Part shown: piece by piece, positions 34,885-44,288 of the stretch
Numbering within the stretch: the stretch's first letter is position 1
How the letters are laid out: every line of letters starts with the position of its first letter
From: CAXRBC01 sp041158045
GTDB lineage: Bacteria > Actinomycetota > Acidimicrobiia > Acidimicrobiales > Ilumatobacteraceae
Length of the DNA stretch: 64,000 bases
Assembly: GCA_041158045.1 (NCBI GenBank)
Contig: JBEBCD010000057.1
Coordinates: 62,001-126,000, forward strand
Direction: 5' to 3'
Notes under the pieces: model-generated
Database searches by the model: none
What the model was told of the DNA's origin: nothing
What the model saw: only the letters and a program-made list of their open reading frames with translations
Translations under genes and position numbers: made by a program

Positions 34885-34893
34885 AGGAGCGAC

Positions 34894-35427
34894 ATGGCAC
34901 GTCCCGCGACCGCGCACGCCGAGGTGATGACGGCGTCCGACGTGCAGCGCGCCATCGTGCGGATCGCCCACGAGATCGTGGAGCGCAACCACGGCCTGGA
35001 TCGCCTCGCCCTCGTCGGGTTGCAGCGCGGCGGCACCTGGATCGCCGAGGCGATCGCGGAGGCCATCGCGGGCATCGACGCCGCGCGGCCCGTGCCGTGC
35101 GGGGCGCTCGACGTGAGCCTCCACCGCGACGACATCGGCCTGCGGCCCGTGTCGATCGGGGCGATCTCCCACATCCCGTTCGATCTCACCGCGGCGACCG
35201 TCGTGCTCGTCGACGACGTGCTCTTCACGGGCCGCACGGTGCGCGCGGCCCTCGAGGGGCTCAACAATTACGGCCGCCCCCGCGCGGTGCAACTCGCGGT
35301 GCTCGTCGACCGCGGCCACCGCGAGCTGCCGATCCGCCCCGACTACGTCGGCAAGAACCTGCCGACCCGCCCCGACGACGAGGTGCGGGTCGCGCCCGGT
35401 GGCGTGACGATCGAGGCCGCGCCGTGA
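34894..35427 (+). CDS. pyrR: Bifunctional pyr operon regulator / uracil phosphoribosyltransferase
   Basis: PyrR of 177 residues. The PRPP-binding motif is VVLVDDVLFTGRTVRAA; LVGLQRGGTWIAEAIAE and LPTRPDDEVRV are family-typical. It binds pyr leader RNA when UMP is high and has uracil phosphoribosyltransferase activity. ATG 34894 is chosen for the strong GGAGGAG 4 bases upstream (an in-frame GTG lies at 34861 inside the hairpin). It heads pyrB-pyrC-carA-carB-pyrD and overlaps pyrB by 4 bases. Confidence 0.96.
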   Translation: MARPATAHAEVMTASDVQRAIVRIAHEIVERNHGLDRLALVGLQRGGTWIAEAIAEAIAGIDAARPVPCGALDVSLHRDDIGLRPVSIGAISHIPFDLTAATVVLVDDVLFTGRTVRAALEGLNNYGRPRAVQLAVLVDRGHRELPIRPDYVGKNLPTRPDDEVRVAPGGVTIEAAP

Positions 35428-36359
35428 GGCACCTGCGCTCGATCCGCGAGCTCGACGTCGACACCCTCGTCGGCCTCCTGCGGCTCACCGACCACATGAC
35501 GGAGATCAACGCGCGTCCGGTGCCCCGCGTGCCGGCGCTCCGCGGGCGCACGGTGGCCAGCCTCTTCTTCGAGGACTCGACGCGCACCCGGCTCTCGTTC
35601 GAGACCGCGGCCAAGCGGCTCTCCGCCGACACGATGACGTTCAACGTCTCGACGTCGAGCGTCAACAAGGGGGAGTCGCTGCGGGACACGATCGCGACGA
35701 TCACCGACATGGGCGTCGACTGCTTCGTCGTGCGCCACCGGTCGGTGGGCGTGCCCTGGCAGATCGCGGGGTGGACGACCGCGAGCGTGGTCAACGCCGG
35801 GGACGGCGCGCACCAGCACCCCACCCAGGCCCTCGTCGACTGCTACACGATCCGCGAGCGCACGCACGCGGAGCGCATGGACGGCATGCGGATCGCGATC
35901 GTGGGGGACATCAAGCACAGCCGCGTCGCGCGCAGCAACGTCGACGCGTTCGGGATGCTGGGCGCGCGCGTGACGCTCGTGGCGCCGCCGACGCTGCTCC
36001 CCCCGGACGTCGCGCACTGGGGCGTCGACGCGACGCAGGACCTCGACGGCCTCCTCGGCGAGGTGGACGTGCTGTACATGCTGCGCCTCCAGAGCGAGCG
36101 CATGGCGCAGGGGCACGTGCCCAGCCTCCGCGAGTACAGCGAGGGCTACGGCCTCACGCGTGCGCGCGTCGAGCGGCTGCGCGCCGACGCGATGGTGATG
36201 CACCCGGGGCCGATGAATCGCGGCGTCGAGATGCAGATCGACCCGTCGGAGCTCAAGCACAGCATGATCCACCGCCAGGTGGCCAACGGCGTCTCGGTGC
36301 GCATGGCCGTGCTCTTCGAGCTGCTCGGCGCGGGATCGCACCTCGGGGGCCAGGCGTGA
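35424..36359 (+). CDS. pyrB: Aspartate carbamoyltransferase, catalytic subunit
   Basis: ATCase of 311 residues with the carbamoyl-phosphate motif FFEDSTRTRLSFE, the KGES loop (NKGESLRDT), GDGAHQHPTQAL and MHPGPMNRGVE. First committed step of pyrimidine synthesis, making carbamoyl-aspartate. No pyrI regulatory chain is present, as usual where PyrR controls the operon. GTG start overlapping pyrR; overlaps pyrC by 4 bases. Confidence 0.97.
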   Translation: MRHLRSIRELDVDTLVGLLRLTDHMTEINARPVPRVPALRGRTVASLFFEDSTRTRLSFETAAKRLSADTMTFNVSTSSVNKGESLRDTIATITDMGVDCFVVRHRSVGVPWQIAGWTTASVVNAGDGAHQHPTQALVDCYTIRERTHAERMDGMRIAIVGDIKHSRVARSNVDAFGMLGARVTLVAPPTLLPPDVAHWGVDATQDLDGLLGEVDVLYMLRLQSERMAQGHVPSLREYSEGYGLTRARVERLRADAMVMHPGPMNRGVEMQIDPSELKHSMIHRQVANGVSVRMAVLFELLGAGSHLGGQA

Positions 36360-37641
36360 GCGGCGCGGTCCTGCTGCGCGGCGGCACGGTGGTGCGGCGC
36401 GACGGCGAGCGCGCGGCGGACGTGCGCGTCGAGGGCGGCGTCATCACCGACGTCGCGGCACCCGGCACCCGCCTCGAGGCCGACGTCGTGCTCGACGCCG
36501 CGGGCTGCATGGTGTCGAGCGGCTTCGTCGACCTGCACGCGCACCTGCGCGAGCCCGGCAAGGAGGAGGCCGAGACGATCGAGACGGGGAGCCGCGCGGG
36601 GGCGCTCGGCGGCTACACGGCGCTCGTCGCGATGCCCAACACCGACCCCGCACAGGACTCCGTGGCGGTCGTGGACTTCGTGCGCGAGCAGGGCAAGCGC
36701 GCGGGCCTCGCCGAGGTGGTGCCGTCCGGCTGCATCACCGTCGGGCGTCGGGGTGAGGCCCTCGCCCCGCTCGCGGAGCTCGCCGGGGCCGGGGTGCGGA
36801 TCTTCACCGACGACGGCAACGGCGTGCAGGACGCGATGCTCATGCGCCGGGCCCTCGAGTACGCGCGGGGCCTCGGCGTCACCCTCGCCCAGCACTGCGA
36901 GGTGGCCGAGCTCACCCGTGGCGCGGTCATGAACGAGTGCTCCTGCTGCACCGACCTCGGTCTGCCGGGCTGGCCCGCGATCGCCGAGGAGCTGATGGTC
37001 TTCCGCGACGTCGAGCTGGTGCGCCTCACGGGCGCGACCATGCACTTCCTCCACCTCTCGACGGCGCGCAGCGTGGAGCTCGTGCGCGCGGCCAAGCGCG
37101 ACGGCCTGCCGGTGACCGCCGAGGTGACGCCGCACCACCTGTCGCTCACGGACGACCTGCTCGCGTCCTACGACCCGGTGTACAAGGTCAACCCGCCGCT
37201 GCGCTCCCGCGAGGACATCGCCGCGCTTGTCGCGGGCGTGCGCGACGGCACGATCGACGCCGTCGCCACCGACCACGCCCCGCACCCGCGCCGGGACAAG
37301 GAGCTCGCGCTCGACGCGGCCCCGCCCGGGATGCTCGGGCTCGAGACGAGCCTCGGCGTGGTCGCCCCGCGCCTCGACCTCGGACCGCGCGAGCTGGTGC
37401 GCGTGATGTCGTGGAATCCGGCGCGCATCGCGCGCATCGACGACCGCCACGGCCGCGAGGTGGCGCCGGGCGAGCCGGCCAACCTCGCGGTCTTCGACCT
37501 CTCGGCCGCCTGGCAGGTGGATCCGACCCGCCTCGCGAGCCGGAGCACCAACACGCCCTTCGCCGGCGTCCCGCTCGCCGGACGCGTGCGCCACACCCTC
37601 CTCGCGGGCACCCCGACGGTGCGGGACGGGTCGGCCACCCG

Positions 37642-37645
<4 letters not shown>
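36356..37645 (+). CDS. pyrC: Dihydroorotase, class I
   Basis: Class I dihydroorotase of 429 residues. Metal site residues appear in DLHAHLREPG, the later His in HCEVAEL and HFLHLSTARS, and the catalytic Asp in ATDHAPH. AMPNTDP is typical. Closes carbamoyl-aspartate to dihydroorotate. GTG start in a 4-base overlap with pyrB, and a 4-base overlap with carA. Confidence 0.97.
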
Positions 37646-38751
<1,106 letters not shown>

Positions 38752-38779
38752 GCCCCCCGGCGGCCGAGGGGCGCGGCTG

Positions 38780-41700
38780 ATGCCGAGGCGCACCGACCTC
38801 TCCTCGATCCTCGTGATCGGCTCCGGGCCGATCGTGATCGGTCAGGCCTGCGAGTTCGACTACTCGGGCACGCAGGCCTGCCGCGTGCTGCGCGCCGAGG
38901 GCTACCGCGTGGTGCTCGCCAACTCCAACCCCGCGACGATCATGACCGACCCCGACTTCGCCGACCGCACCTACGTCGAGCCACTCACGGCCGACATGCT
39001 CGAGCGGATCCTCGACCGCGAGCGCCCCGACGCGGTGCTCCCGACGCTCGGCGGCCAGACGGCGCTCAACCTCGCGATGGCGCTCCACGAGCGCGGCCGC
39101 GTCGGGGTGCCCGGCACGCCCGAGCTCATCGGTGCCAACGCCGAGGCCATCGCGACGGCGGAGGACCGCGACCGCTTCAAGCGCGCGATGCTCGAGATCG
39201 GCCTCGGCGTGCCGCGCAGCGGCATCGCCCACACGCCCGAGGAGGCCCGCGGCGTGCTCGCGGAGATCGGGCTCCCCGTCATCATCCGCCCGGCCTACAT
39301 CCTCGGCGGGCGCGGCACGGGGATCGCCCACACGCCCGAGGAGTTCGAGCGCGTGGTCGCCAACGGCCTGGCGGCGAGCCCGATCTCGGAGGTGCTCATC
39401 GAGACCTCGATCGTCGGGTGGAAGGAGTACGAGCTCGAGGTGATGCGCGACCGCGCGGACAACTGCGTCATCATCTGCTCGATCGAGAACGTCGACGCCA
39501 TGGGCGTCCACACGGGCGACTCCATCACGGTGGCCCCGGCCATGACGCTCTCCGACGTCGAATACCAGGCGATGCGGGACGCGGCCTTCGCCTGCATCCG
39601 ACGCGTGGGGGTCGAGACCGGCGGCTCCAACGTGCAGTTCGCCGTCCACCCGCGCACCGGCGAGCAGGTCGTCATCGAGATGAACCCCCGCGTCTCGCGC
39701 TCCTCGGCGCTCGCGTCCAAGGCGACGGGCTTCCCGATCGCCAAGATCGCGGCCAAGCTCGCCGTCGGCTACGCGCTCGACGAGATCCCCAACGACATCA
39801 CGCGCAAGACGCCCGCGAGCTTCGAGCCCGTCATCGACTACGTGGTGACCAAGGTGCCGCGATGGGCGTTCGAGAAGTTCCCCGGCGTCGCCGGCGTCCT
39901 CGGCACGCAGATGCAGAGCGTGGGGGAGTCCATGGCGATCGGACGGACCTTCGCGGAGAGCCTCCAGAAGGCGCTGCGCTCGCTCGAGATCGGGCGCGCG
40001 GGGCTCAACTGCGACCCGGGCGAGGCGCGCCACGCGGCCCTCGACGACGCGGAGCTGCGCCGCCGCGTCGCGATCCCCACGCCCGACCGCATCTTCGAGG
40101 TCGGCGAGTGTCTGCGGCGCGGCTGGCCGATCGACGAGGTCGCGCGCCTCACCCACCTCGACCCGTGGTTCCTCGACCAGATGCAGGCGATCGTCGACGA
40201 GCGCGCCGCGCTCGCCGGGGCCTCGCCCGCGACGCTCGACCGGGCGGCGTGGCGCCGCGCCAAGCGCCTCGGCTTCTCCGACGCGCAGCTCGCGCACCTG
40301 TGGGGTGCGACGGAGGACGCGGTGCGCGCGGCGCGGCTCGCGGCGGGCGTGCGGCCGACCTACAAGGCGGTCGACACGTGCAGCGCCGAATTCGCCGCCG
40401 ACACCCCGTACCTGTACTCGACCTACGAGGACGAGGACGAGGTGCGCCCGACCGAGCGGCCCAAGGTGCTCATCCTCGGCAGCGGACCCAACCGCATCGG
40501 GCAGGGCATCGAGTTCGACTACTGCTGCGTCCACGCGTGTTTCGCGCTGCGGGACGCCGGCTACGAGACGATCATGCTCAACTGCAACCCCGAGACGGTC
40601 TCGACCGACTATGACACCTCGGATCGCCTCTACTTCCAGCCGCTCACCGCCGAGGACGTGCTCGATGTGATCGAGCACGAGGGCGCCCTCGGCAGCGGCG
40701 CCCCGCGCGTCATCGTGGGGCTCGGCGGTCAGACGCCGCTCAAGCTCAGCGCCCGCATCCCCGCGGGCCTCGTGGCGGGCACCTCGCCCGCCTCCATCGA
40801 CGTCGCCGAGGATCGGGAGAAGTGGGGCGCGCTGTGCGAGCGGCTCGGGATCGCCCAGCCCCCGGGCGGCACGGCCACCGGCGTCGACGAGGCGCTCGCC
40901 GTCGCCGCGCGCGTCGGCTACCCGGTGCTCGTGCGGCCGAGCTACGTGCTCGGGGGGCGCGCGATGCAGATCGTGCAGGACCCCGACCAGCTCGTGCGGG
41001 CGATGGCCGAGCTCGCGGCCGCGGGCAGCCTCGGGCGCGAGGGCGGGCTGTCGTCGGAGCGGCCCGTGCTCGTCGACCGGTTCCTCGAGGACGCGACGGA
41101 GCTCGACGTGGACGCCATCCGCGACGCCACCGGCGAGGTGCTGATCGGCGGGGTGATGGAGCACGTCGAGCAGGCGGGCGTGCACTCGGGCGACTCGGCG
41201 TGCGCGCTGCCGCCCGTCACGCTGCCGGCCGACGTCGTGCGTCGCGTCGAGGCGCACGTGCGCGACATCGCCGCCGCGCTCGACGTGGTGGGCCTCGTCA
41301 ACGTCCAGTTCGCCGTCGCCGACGGCACCGTCCACGTCATCGAGGCCAACCCCCGGGCGAGCCGCACCGTGCCCTTCGTCGCCAAGGCGACGGGCGTGCC
41401 GCTCGCCAAGGTCGCGGCGCGCGTCATGCTGGGCGCGTCGCTCGCCGACCTGCGCCGCGAGGGGCTCCTGCGCCCGCCCGCGGGGTCGGGCCACGTGTCG
41501 GTGAAGGAGGCCGTCCTGCCGTTCAACCGCTTCCCCGGCGTCGACACCGCGCTCGGCCCCGAGATGCGCTCCACGGGCGAGGTGATGGGCATCGACCGCT
41601 CGTTCGGGCGCGCCTTCGCCAAGTCCCAGATGGCCGCCGGCACCGAGCTGCCCCGTGAGGGGCTCGTCTTCGTCTCGCTCGCGGACCGGGACAAGGAGGC

Positions 41701-42061
41701 GGGCGTCGACGTGGCGCGCACCCTGCGCGGGCTCGGCATGCGCCTCGCCGCCACGGCGGGCACGGCGGCGCACCTCGCGGCCCGCGGCTGCGCGGTGGAC
41801 CTCGTCGTCGGCAAGGTCTCCGAGGGCGGCGCGGACCACGCGGAGGAGCGGATCCGTCGCGGCGAGATCGCCCTGGTGATCAACACCCCGCGCGGCGTCG
41901 GCTCGCGGCGCGACGGCGAGGCGATCCGCAAGGCCGCCAACGAGTGGCGCGTGCCGATCGTGACGACGATGGCGGCCGCGCGCGCCTTCGCGCTCGGGCT
42001 GCGCGAGTCGCACGAGGCGCCGCTCGACGTGCGGAGCCTGCAGGAGTACCACGCCGGGTGA
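38780..42061 (+). CDS. carB: Carbamoyl-phosphate synthase, large subunit
   Basis: CarB of 1093 residues with two homologous ATP-grasp halves. The first opens IGSGPIVIGQACEFDYSGTQ and the second ILGSGPNRIGQGIEFDYCC; each has a matching ATP-grasp domain (for example NPRVSRSSALASKATG and NPRASRTVPFVAKATG). An oligomerisation region lies between, and a C-terminal MGS-like regulatory domain (from about residue 960) ends it. Makes carbamoyl phosphate for both the pyr operon and the arginine gene argF. Confidence 0.97.
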   Translation: MPRRTDLSSILVIGSGPIVIGQACEFDYSGTQACRVLRAEGYRVVLANSNPATIMTDPDFADRTYVEPLTADMLERILDRERPDAVLPTLGGQTALNLAMALHERGRVGVPGTPELIGANAEAIATAEDRDRFKRAMLEIGLGVPRSGIAHTPEEARGVLAEIGLPVIIRPAYILGGRGTGIAHTPEEFERVVANGLAASPISEVLIETSIVGWKEYELEVMRDRADNCVIICSIENVDAMGVHTGDSITVAPAMTLSDVEYQAMRDAAFACIRRVGVETGGSNVQFAVHPRTGEQVVIEMNPRVSRSSALASKATGFPIAKIAAKLAVGYALDEIPNDITRKTPASFEPVIDYVVTKVPRWAFEKFPGVAGVLGTQMQSVGESMAIGRTFAESLQKALRSLEIGRAGLNCDPGEARHAALDDAELRRRVAIPTPDRIFEVGECLRRGWPIDEVARLTHLDPWFLDQMQAIVDERAALAGASPATLDRAAWRRAKRLGFSDAQLAHLWGATEDAVRAARLAAGVRPTYKAVDTCSAEFAADTPYLYSTYEDEDEVRPTERPKVLILGSGPNRIGQGIEFDYCCVHACFALRDAGYETIMLNCNPETVSTDYDTSDRLYFQPLTAEDVLDVIEHEGALGSGAPRVIVGLGGQTPLKLSARIPAGLVAGTSPASIDVAEDREKWGALCERLGIAQPPGGTATGVDEALAVAARVGYPVLVRPSYVLGGRAMQIVQDPDQLVRAMAELAAAGSLGREGGLSSERPVLVDRFLEDATELDVDAIRDATGEVLIGGVMEHVEQAGVHSGDSACALPPVTLPADVVRRVEAHVRDIAAALDVVGLVNVQFAVADGTVHVIEANPRASRTVPFVAKATGVPLAKVAARVMLGASLADLRREGLLRPPAGSGHVSVKEAVLPFNRFPGVDTALGPEMRSTGEVMGIDRSFGRAFAKSQMAAGTELPREGLVFVSLADRDKEAGVDVARTLRGLGMRLAATAGTAAHLAARGCAVDLVVGKVSEGGADHAEERIRRGEIALVINTPRGVGSRRDGEAIRKAANEWRVPIVTTMAAARAFALGLRESHEAPLDVRSLQEYHAG

Positions 42062-42996
42062 TCCGCCGCCGCGCCGTCGCCGGGCCGCCCGCACGCGTCG
42101 GGGACGTGGTGCTCGCCTCGCCCGTGATGCTCGCCTCCGGCACGGCCGGCTACGGCGCCGAGCTCGATCCGTACGTGCGCCTCGCCTCGCTCGGCGCGAT
42201 CGTCACCAAGTCGGTGGCGACGTTCGCCTGGGAGGGCAACCCGGCGCCGCGCCTCGCGCCGGTGCGCGACGGGCTGGTCAACTCGGTGGGGCTCCAGGGC
42301 GACGGCATCGAGGCCTTCCTCGGGCGGCACCTGCCGGCGCTCGTCGCATGCGGCGCCACCGTGGTGGCGAGCATCTGGGGGCGCACCGCCGAGGACTACG
42401 CCGCGGCGGCGTCGGCGCTCGCCCCCGCCGCGTCGCGCCTCGCGGCGCTGGAGGTCAACCTCTCGTGTCCCAACCTCGGCGGTCGCCACGAGACCTTCGC
42501 CCACGACGCGGCGCTCACCGGCGCGATCGTCGCGGCGACGAAGGCGGCGGGCCTGCCGGTGTGGGCCAAGCTGAGCCCGGCGACCGACCGGCTCGTCGCC
42601 GTCGCCGGCGCCGCCCGCGACGCGGGGGCCTCGGCGGTGACGCTCGTCAACACCGTGCCGGCGCTCCCCGTCGACGGCGCCGCCGCATCGCCCGTGCTCG
42701 GTGCCGGGCGCGGCGGGCTGTCGGGCCGAGTGATCCACGACGTGGCCGTGCGTTGCGTGCGCGACGTGCGCATCGCGCACCCGGGCCTGCCGATCGTTGG
42801 CGCCGGCGGCGTGGCCGACGCGCGCGACGCGCTGGACCTCATGGCGGCGGGCGCCGACGCGGTGCAGGTGGGGACGGCGACCTTCGCCGATCCCCGTGCG
42901 GCGCGACGCATCGCGCGCGATCTCGCGGCCTGGGCGGCGCGACGGGGCGTCGCCGACTGGGCCGAGGTGGCGGCGCGGGGCCTCGCGTACAGTTGA
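42058..42996 (+). CDS. pyrD: Dihydroorotate dehydrogenase, class 1B-like
   Basis: 312 residues, GTG start overlapping carB. FMN-binding and catalytic stretches are SPVMLASGTAGYG, IVTKSVATFAWEGNPAPR, NSVGLQGDG, VNLSCPN with the class 1 catalytic Cys, KLSPATD and GAGGVADARDALD. Similarity is to class 1B, which normally needs the iron-sulfur/FAD subunit PyrK; none is adjacent. Oxidises dihydroorotate. In mycobacteria pyrF occupies this slot, but this product is clearly not an OMP decarboxylase. Confidence 0.92.
   Translation: MIRRRAVAGPPARVGDVVLASPVMLASGTAGYGAELDPYVRLASLGAIVTKSVATFAWEGNPAPRLAPVRDGLVNSVGLQGDGIEAFLGRHLPALVACGATVVASIWGRTAEDYAAAASALAPAASRLAALEVNLSCPNLGGRHETFAHDAALTGAIVAATKAAGLPVWAKLSPATDRLVAVAGAARDAGASAVTLVNTVPALPVDGAAASPVLGAGRGGLSGRVIHDVAVRCVRDVRIAHPGLPIVGAGGVADARDALDLMAAGADAVQVGTATFADPRAARRIARDLAAWAARRGVADWAEVAARGLAYS
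42988..42993 (+). promoter_or_regulatory. -10 box TACAGT for leaderless mihF
   Basis: TACAGT encodes the last two codons of pyrD, immediately before its TGA stop, and ends 6 bases before the mihF ATG. Confidence 0.45.
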
Positions 42997-42999
42997 CCG

Positions 43000-43317
43000 A
43001 TGCCACGGCCGCCCGCGCTCACGGATGAGCAGCGTCGGCGCGCGATCGACAAGGCCCGGGAGGTCCGCGCGGCCATGTCGCGGGCCCGCGCCGAGCTCGC
43101 GACGGGGGCGATGTCGCTCGCGCGGGCGCTCGAGCCCCGCGAGCCCGCCGATCCGGTGGCGCGCCTCTACGTGGTGAAGGTGCTCGAGTCGCTCCCGGGC
43201 GTCGGCAAGGTCTCGGCACGCCGGGCCCTCGAGGAGCTCGGCATCGGCGAGCGCCGACGGGTCTCGACCCTCGGGCCGCAGCAGCGCGCGGCGCTCGTCG
43301 CGAGGTTCCCCGCGTGA
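43000..43317 (+). CDS. mihF: Actinobacterial integration host factor MihF
   Basis: 105 residues. A basic N-terminal helix is followed by YVVKVLESLPGVGKVSARRALEEL, a helix-two-turns-helix motif like that of ribosomal protein S13. This matches the actinobacterial integration host factor, a nucleoid protein unrelated to the alpha/beta IHF of proteobacteria, which binds and compacts DNA. Location directly before gmk is diagnostic. It overlaps gmk by 4 bases and seems to have its own leaderless promoter. Confidence 0.93.
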   Translation: MPRPPALTDEQRRRAIDKAREVRAAMSRARAELATGAMSLARALEPREPADPVARLYVVKVLESLPGVGKVSARRALEELGIGERRRVSTLGPQQRAALVARFPA

Positions 43318-43865
43318 GCCTCACCGTCGTCGTGTCGGGCCCGGGCGGGGTCGGCAAGAGCACGATCGTCGAGCGGCTCGTCGCGGCCGACCCCGTGCTG
43401 TGGCTCAGCCGGTCCTGGACGACGCGGGCGCGCCGCGACGGGGAGCCCGCGGACGCCTACCACTTCGTCTCGCGCGCCGAGTTCGAGCGGCACATCGAGG
43501 CCGGTGGCTTCCTCGAGTGGACCGACTTCCTCGGCAACTACTACGGCACGCCCATCCCGGCCCCGCCCGCCGGACGCGACATCGTGCTCGAGATCGAGGT
43601 CGACGGCGCCCGCCAGGTGAAGGCGATCGACCCGTCGGCGATCCTCATCTTCGTGCTCCCGCCCTCGCGCGAGGAGCAGCGCGCGCGCCTGCGCGGCCGG
43701 GGCGACGCGGACCAGAAGGTCGAGCAGCGGGTGCGCAAGGCGGAGGAGGAGGAGCCCGTGGGACGGGCCCTCGCGGACCACGTGCTCGTCAACGACGACC
43801 TGGACGCCACGATCGCCCGCATGGCGGCGATCGTCGTCGCGGCGCGCGCGGCCCGCGGCGCCTGA
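43314..43865 (+). CDS. gmk: Guanylate kinase
   Basis: 183-residue guanylate kinase. P-loop SGPGGVGKST, GMP-binding SWTTRARRDGEPADAYHFVS and FLEWTDFLGNYYGTP, and the lid region RLRGRGDADQKVEQRV are present. Phosphorylates GMP to GDP. GTG start overlapping mihF. The gmk-rpoZ-coaBC order that follows is ancient and widespread. Confidence 0.96.
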   Translation: MSLTVVVSGPGGVGKSTIVERLVAADPVLWLSRSWTTRARRDGEPADAYHFVSRAEFERHIEAGGFLEWTDFLGNYYGTPIPAPPAGRDIVLEIEVDGARQVKAIDPSAILIFVLPPSREEQRARLRGRGDADQKVEQRVRKAEEEEPVGRALADHVLVNDDLDATIARMAAIVVAARAARGA

Positions 43866-43895
43866 GCCACCCCTCGCACCGCGCCGGCGGCCCGA

Positions 43896-43901
43896 TAGGC
43901 T
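43896..43901 (+). promoter_or_regulatory. -10 box TAGGCT for leaderless rpoZ
   Basis: TAGGCT in the 44-base gap after gmk ends 8 bases before the rpoZ GTG; same hexamer and spacing as lemA and yajC. Confidence 0.55.
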
Positions 43902-43909
43902 CCAGCGCC

Positions 43910-44239
43910 GTGCTGAAGCCCGCGATCGAGAACCTCATGGACAAGACGGCCTCCAAGTTCGCCCTCGTGACCCTCGCGTCGCGCCGGGCCCGCGAGATCA
44001 ACGCGTACTTCAACCAGCTGGGCGAGGGCCTCGGCAACATGGTGCCGCCGCAGGTCAGCAGCACCGCCGTGAAGCCCCTCACCATCAGCTTCGAGGAGAT
44101 CTCCGCCGGCAAGATCAAGATGATCCCGAAGACGCTCGAGGAGATCGAGGCCGAGGCCGCGCGCCTCGCCGCGGAGGCGGAGGCCGCCGAGGCCCAGGCC
44201 GCCGCGGACGCCGCCACGGAAGTCGCCGGCGACGCCTGA
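43910..44239 (+). CDS. rpoZ: RNA polymerase omega subunit
   Basis: Omega of 109 residues. ENLMDKTASKFALVTLASRRAREINAY is the core binding region, and KPLTISFEEISAGKIKM continues the family pattern. An Ala/Glu-rich helical tail of about 30 residues (from residue 80) extends it. Promotes assembly of beta-prime into RNA polymerase. GTG 43910 is chosen because the omega homology starts at residue 4. Confidence 0.94.
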   Translation: MLKPAIENLMDKTASKFALVTLASRRAREINAYFNQLGEGLGNMVPPQVSSTAVKPLTISFEEISAGKIKMIPKTLEEIEAEAARLAAEAEAAEAQAAADAATEVAGDA

Positions 44240-44288
44240 GCCCGTCCGGGCGCGGCGAGCCGTCGAGGGTGTCGTCGGGGGTCCCGTC

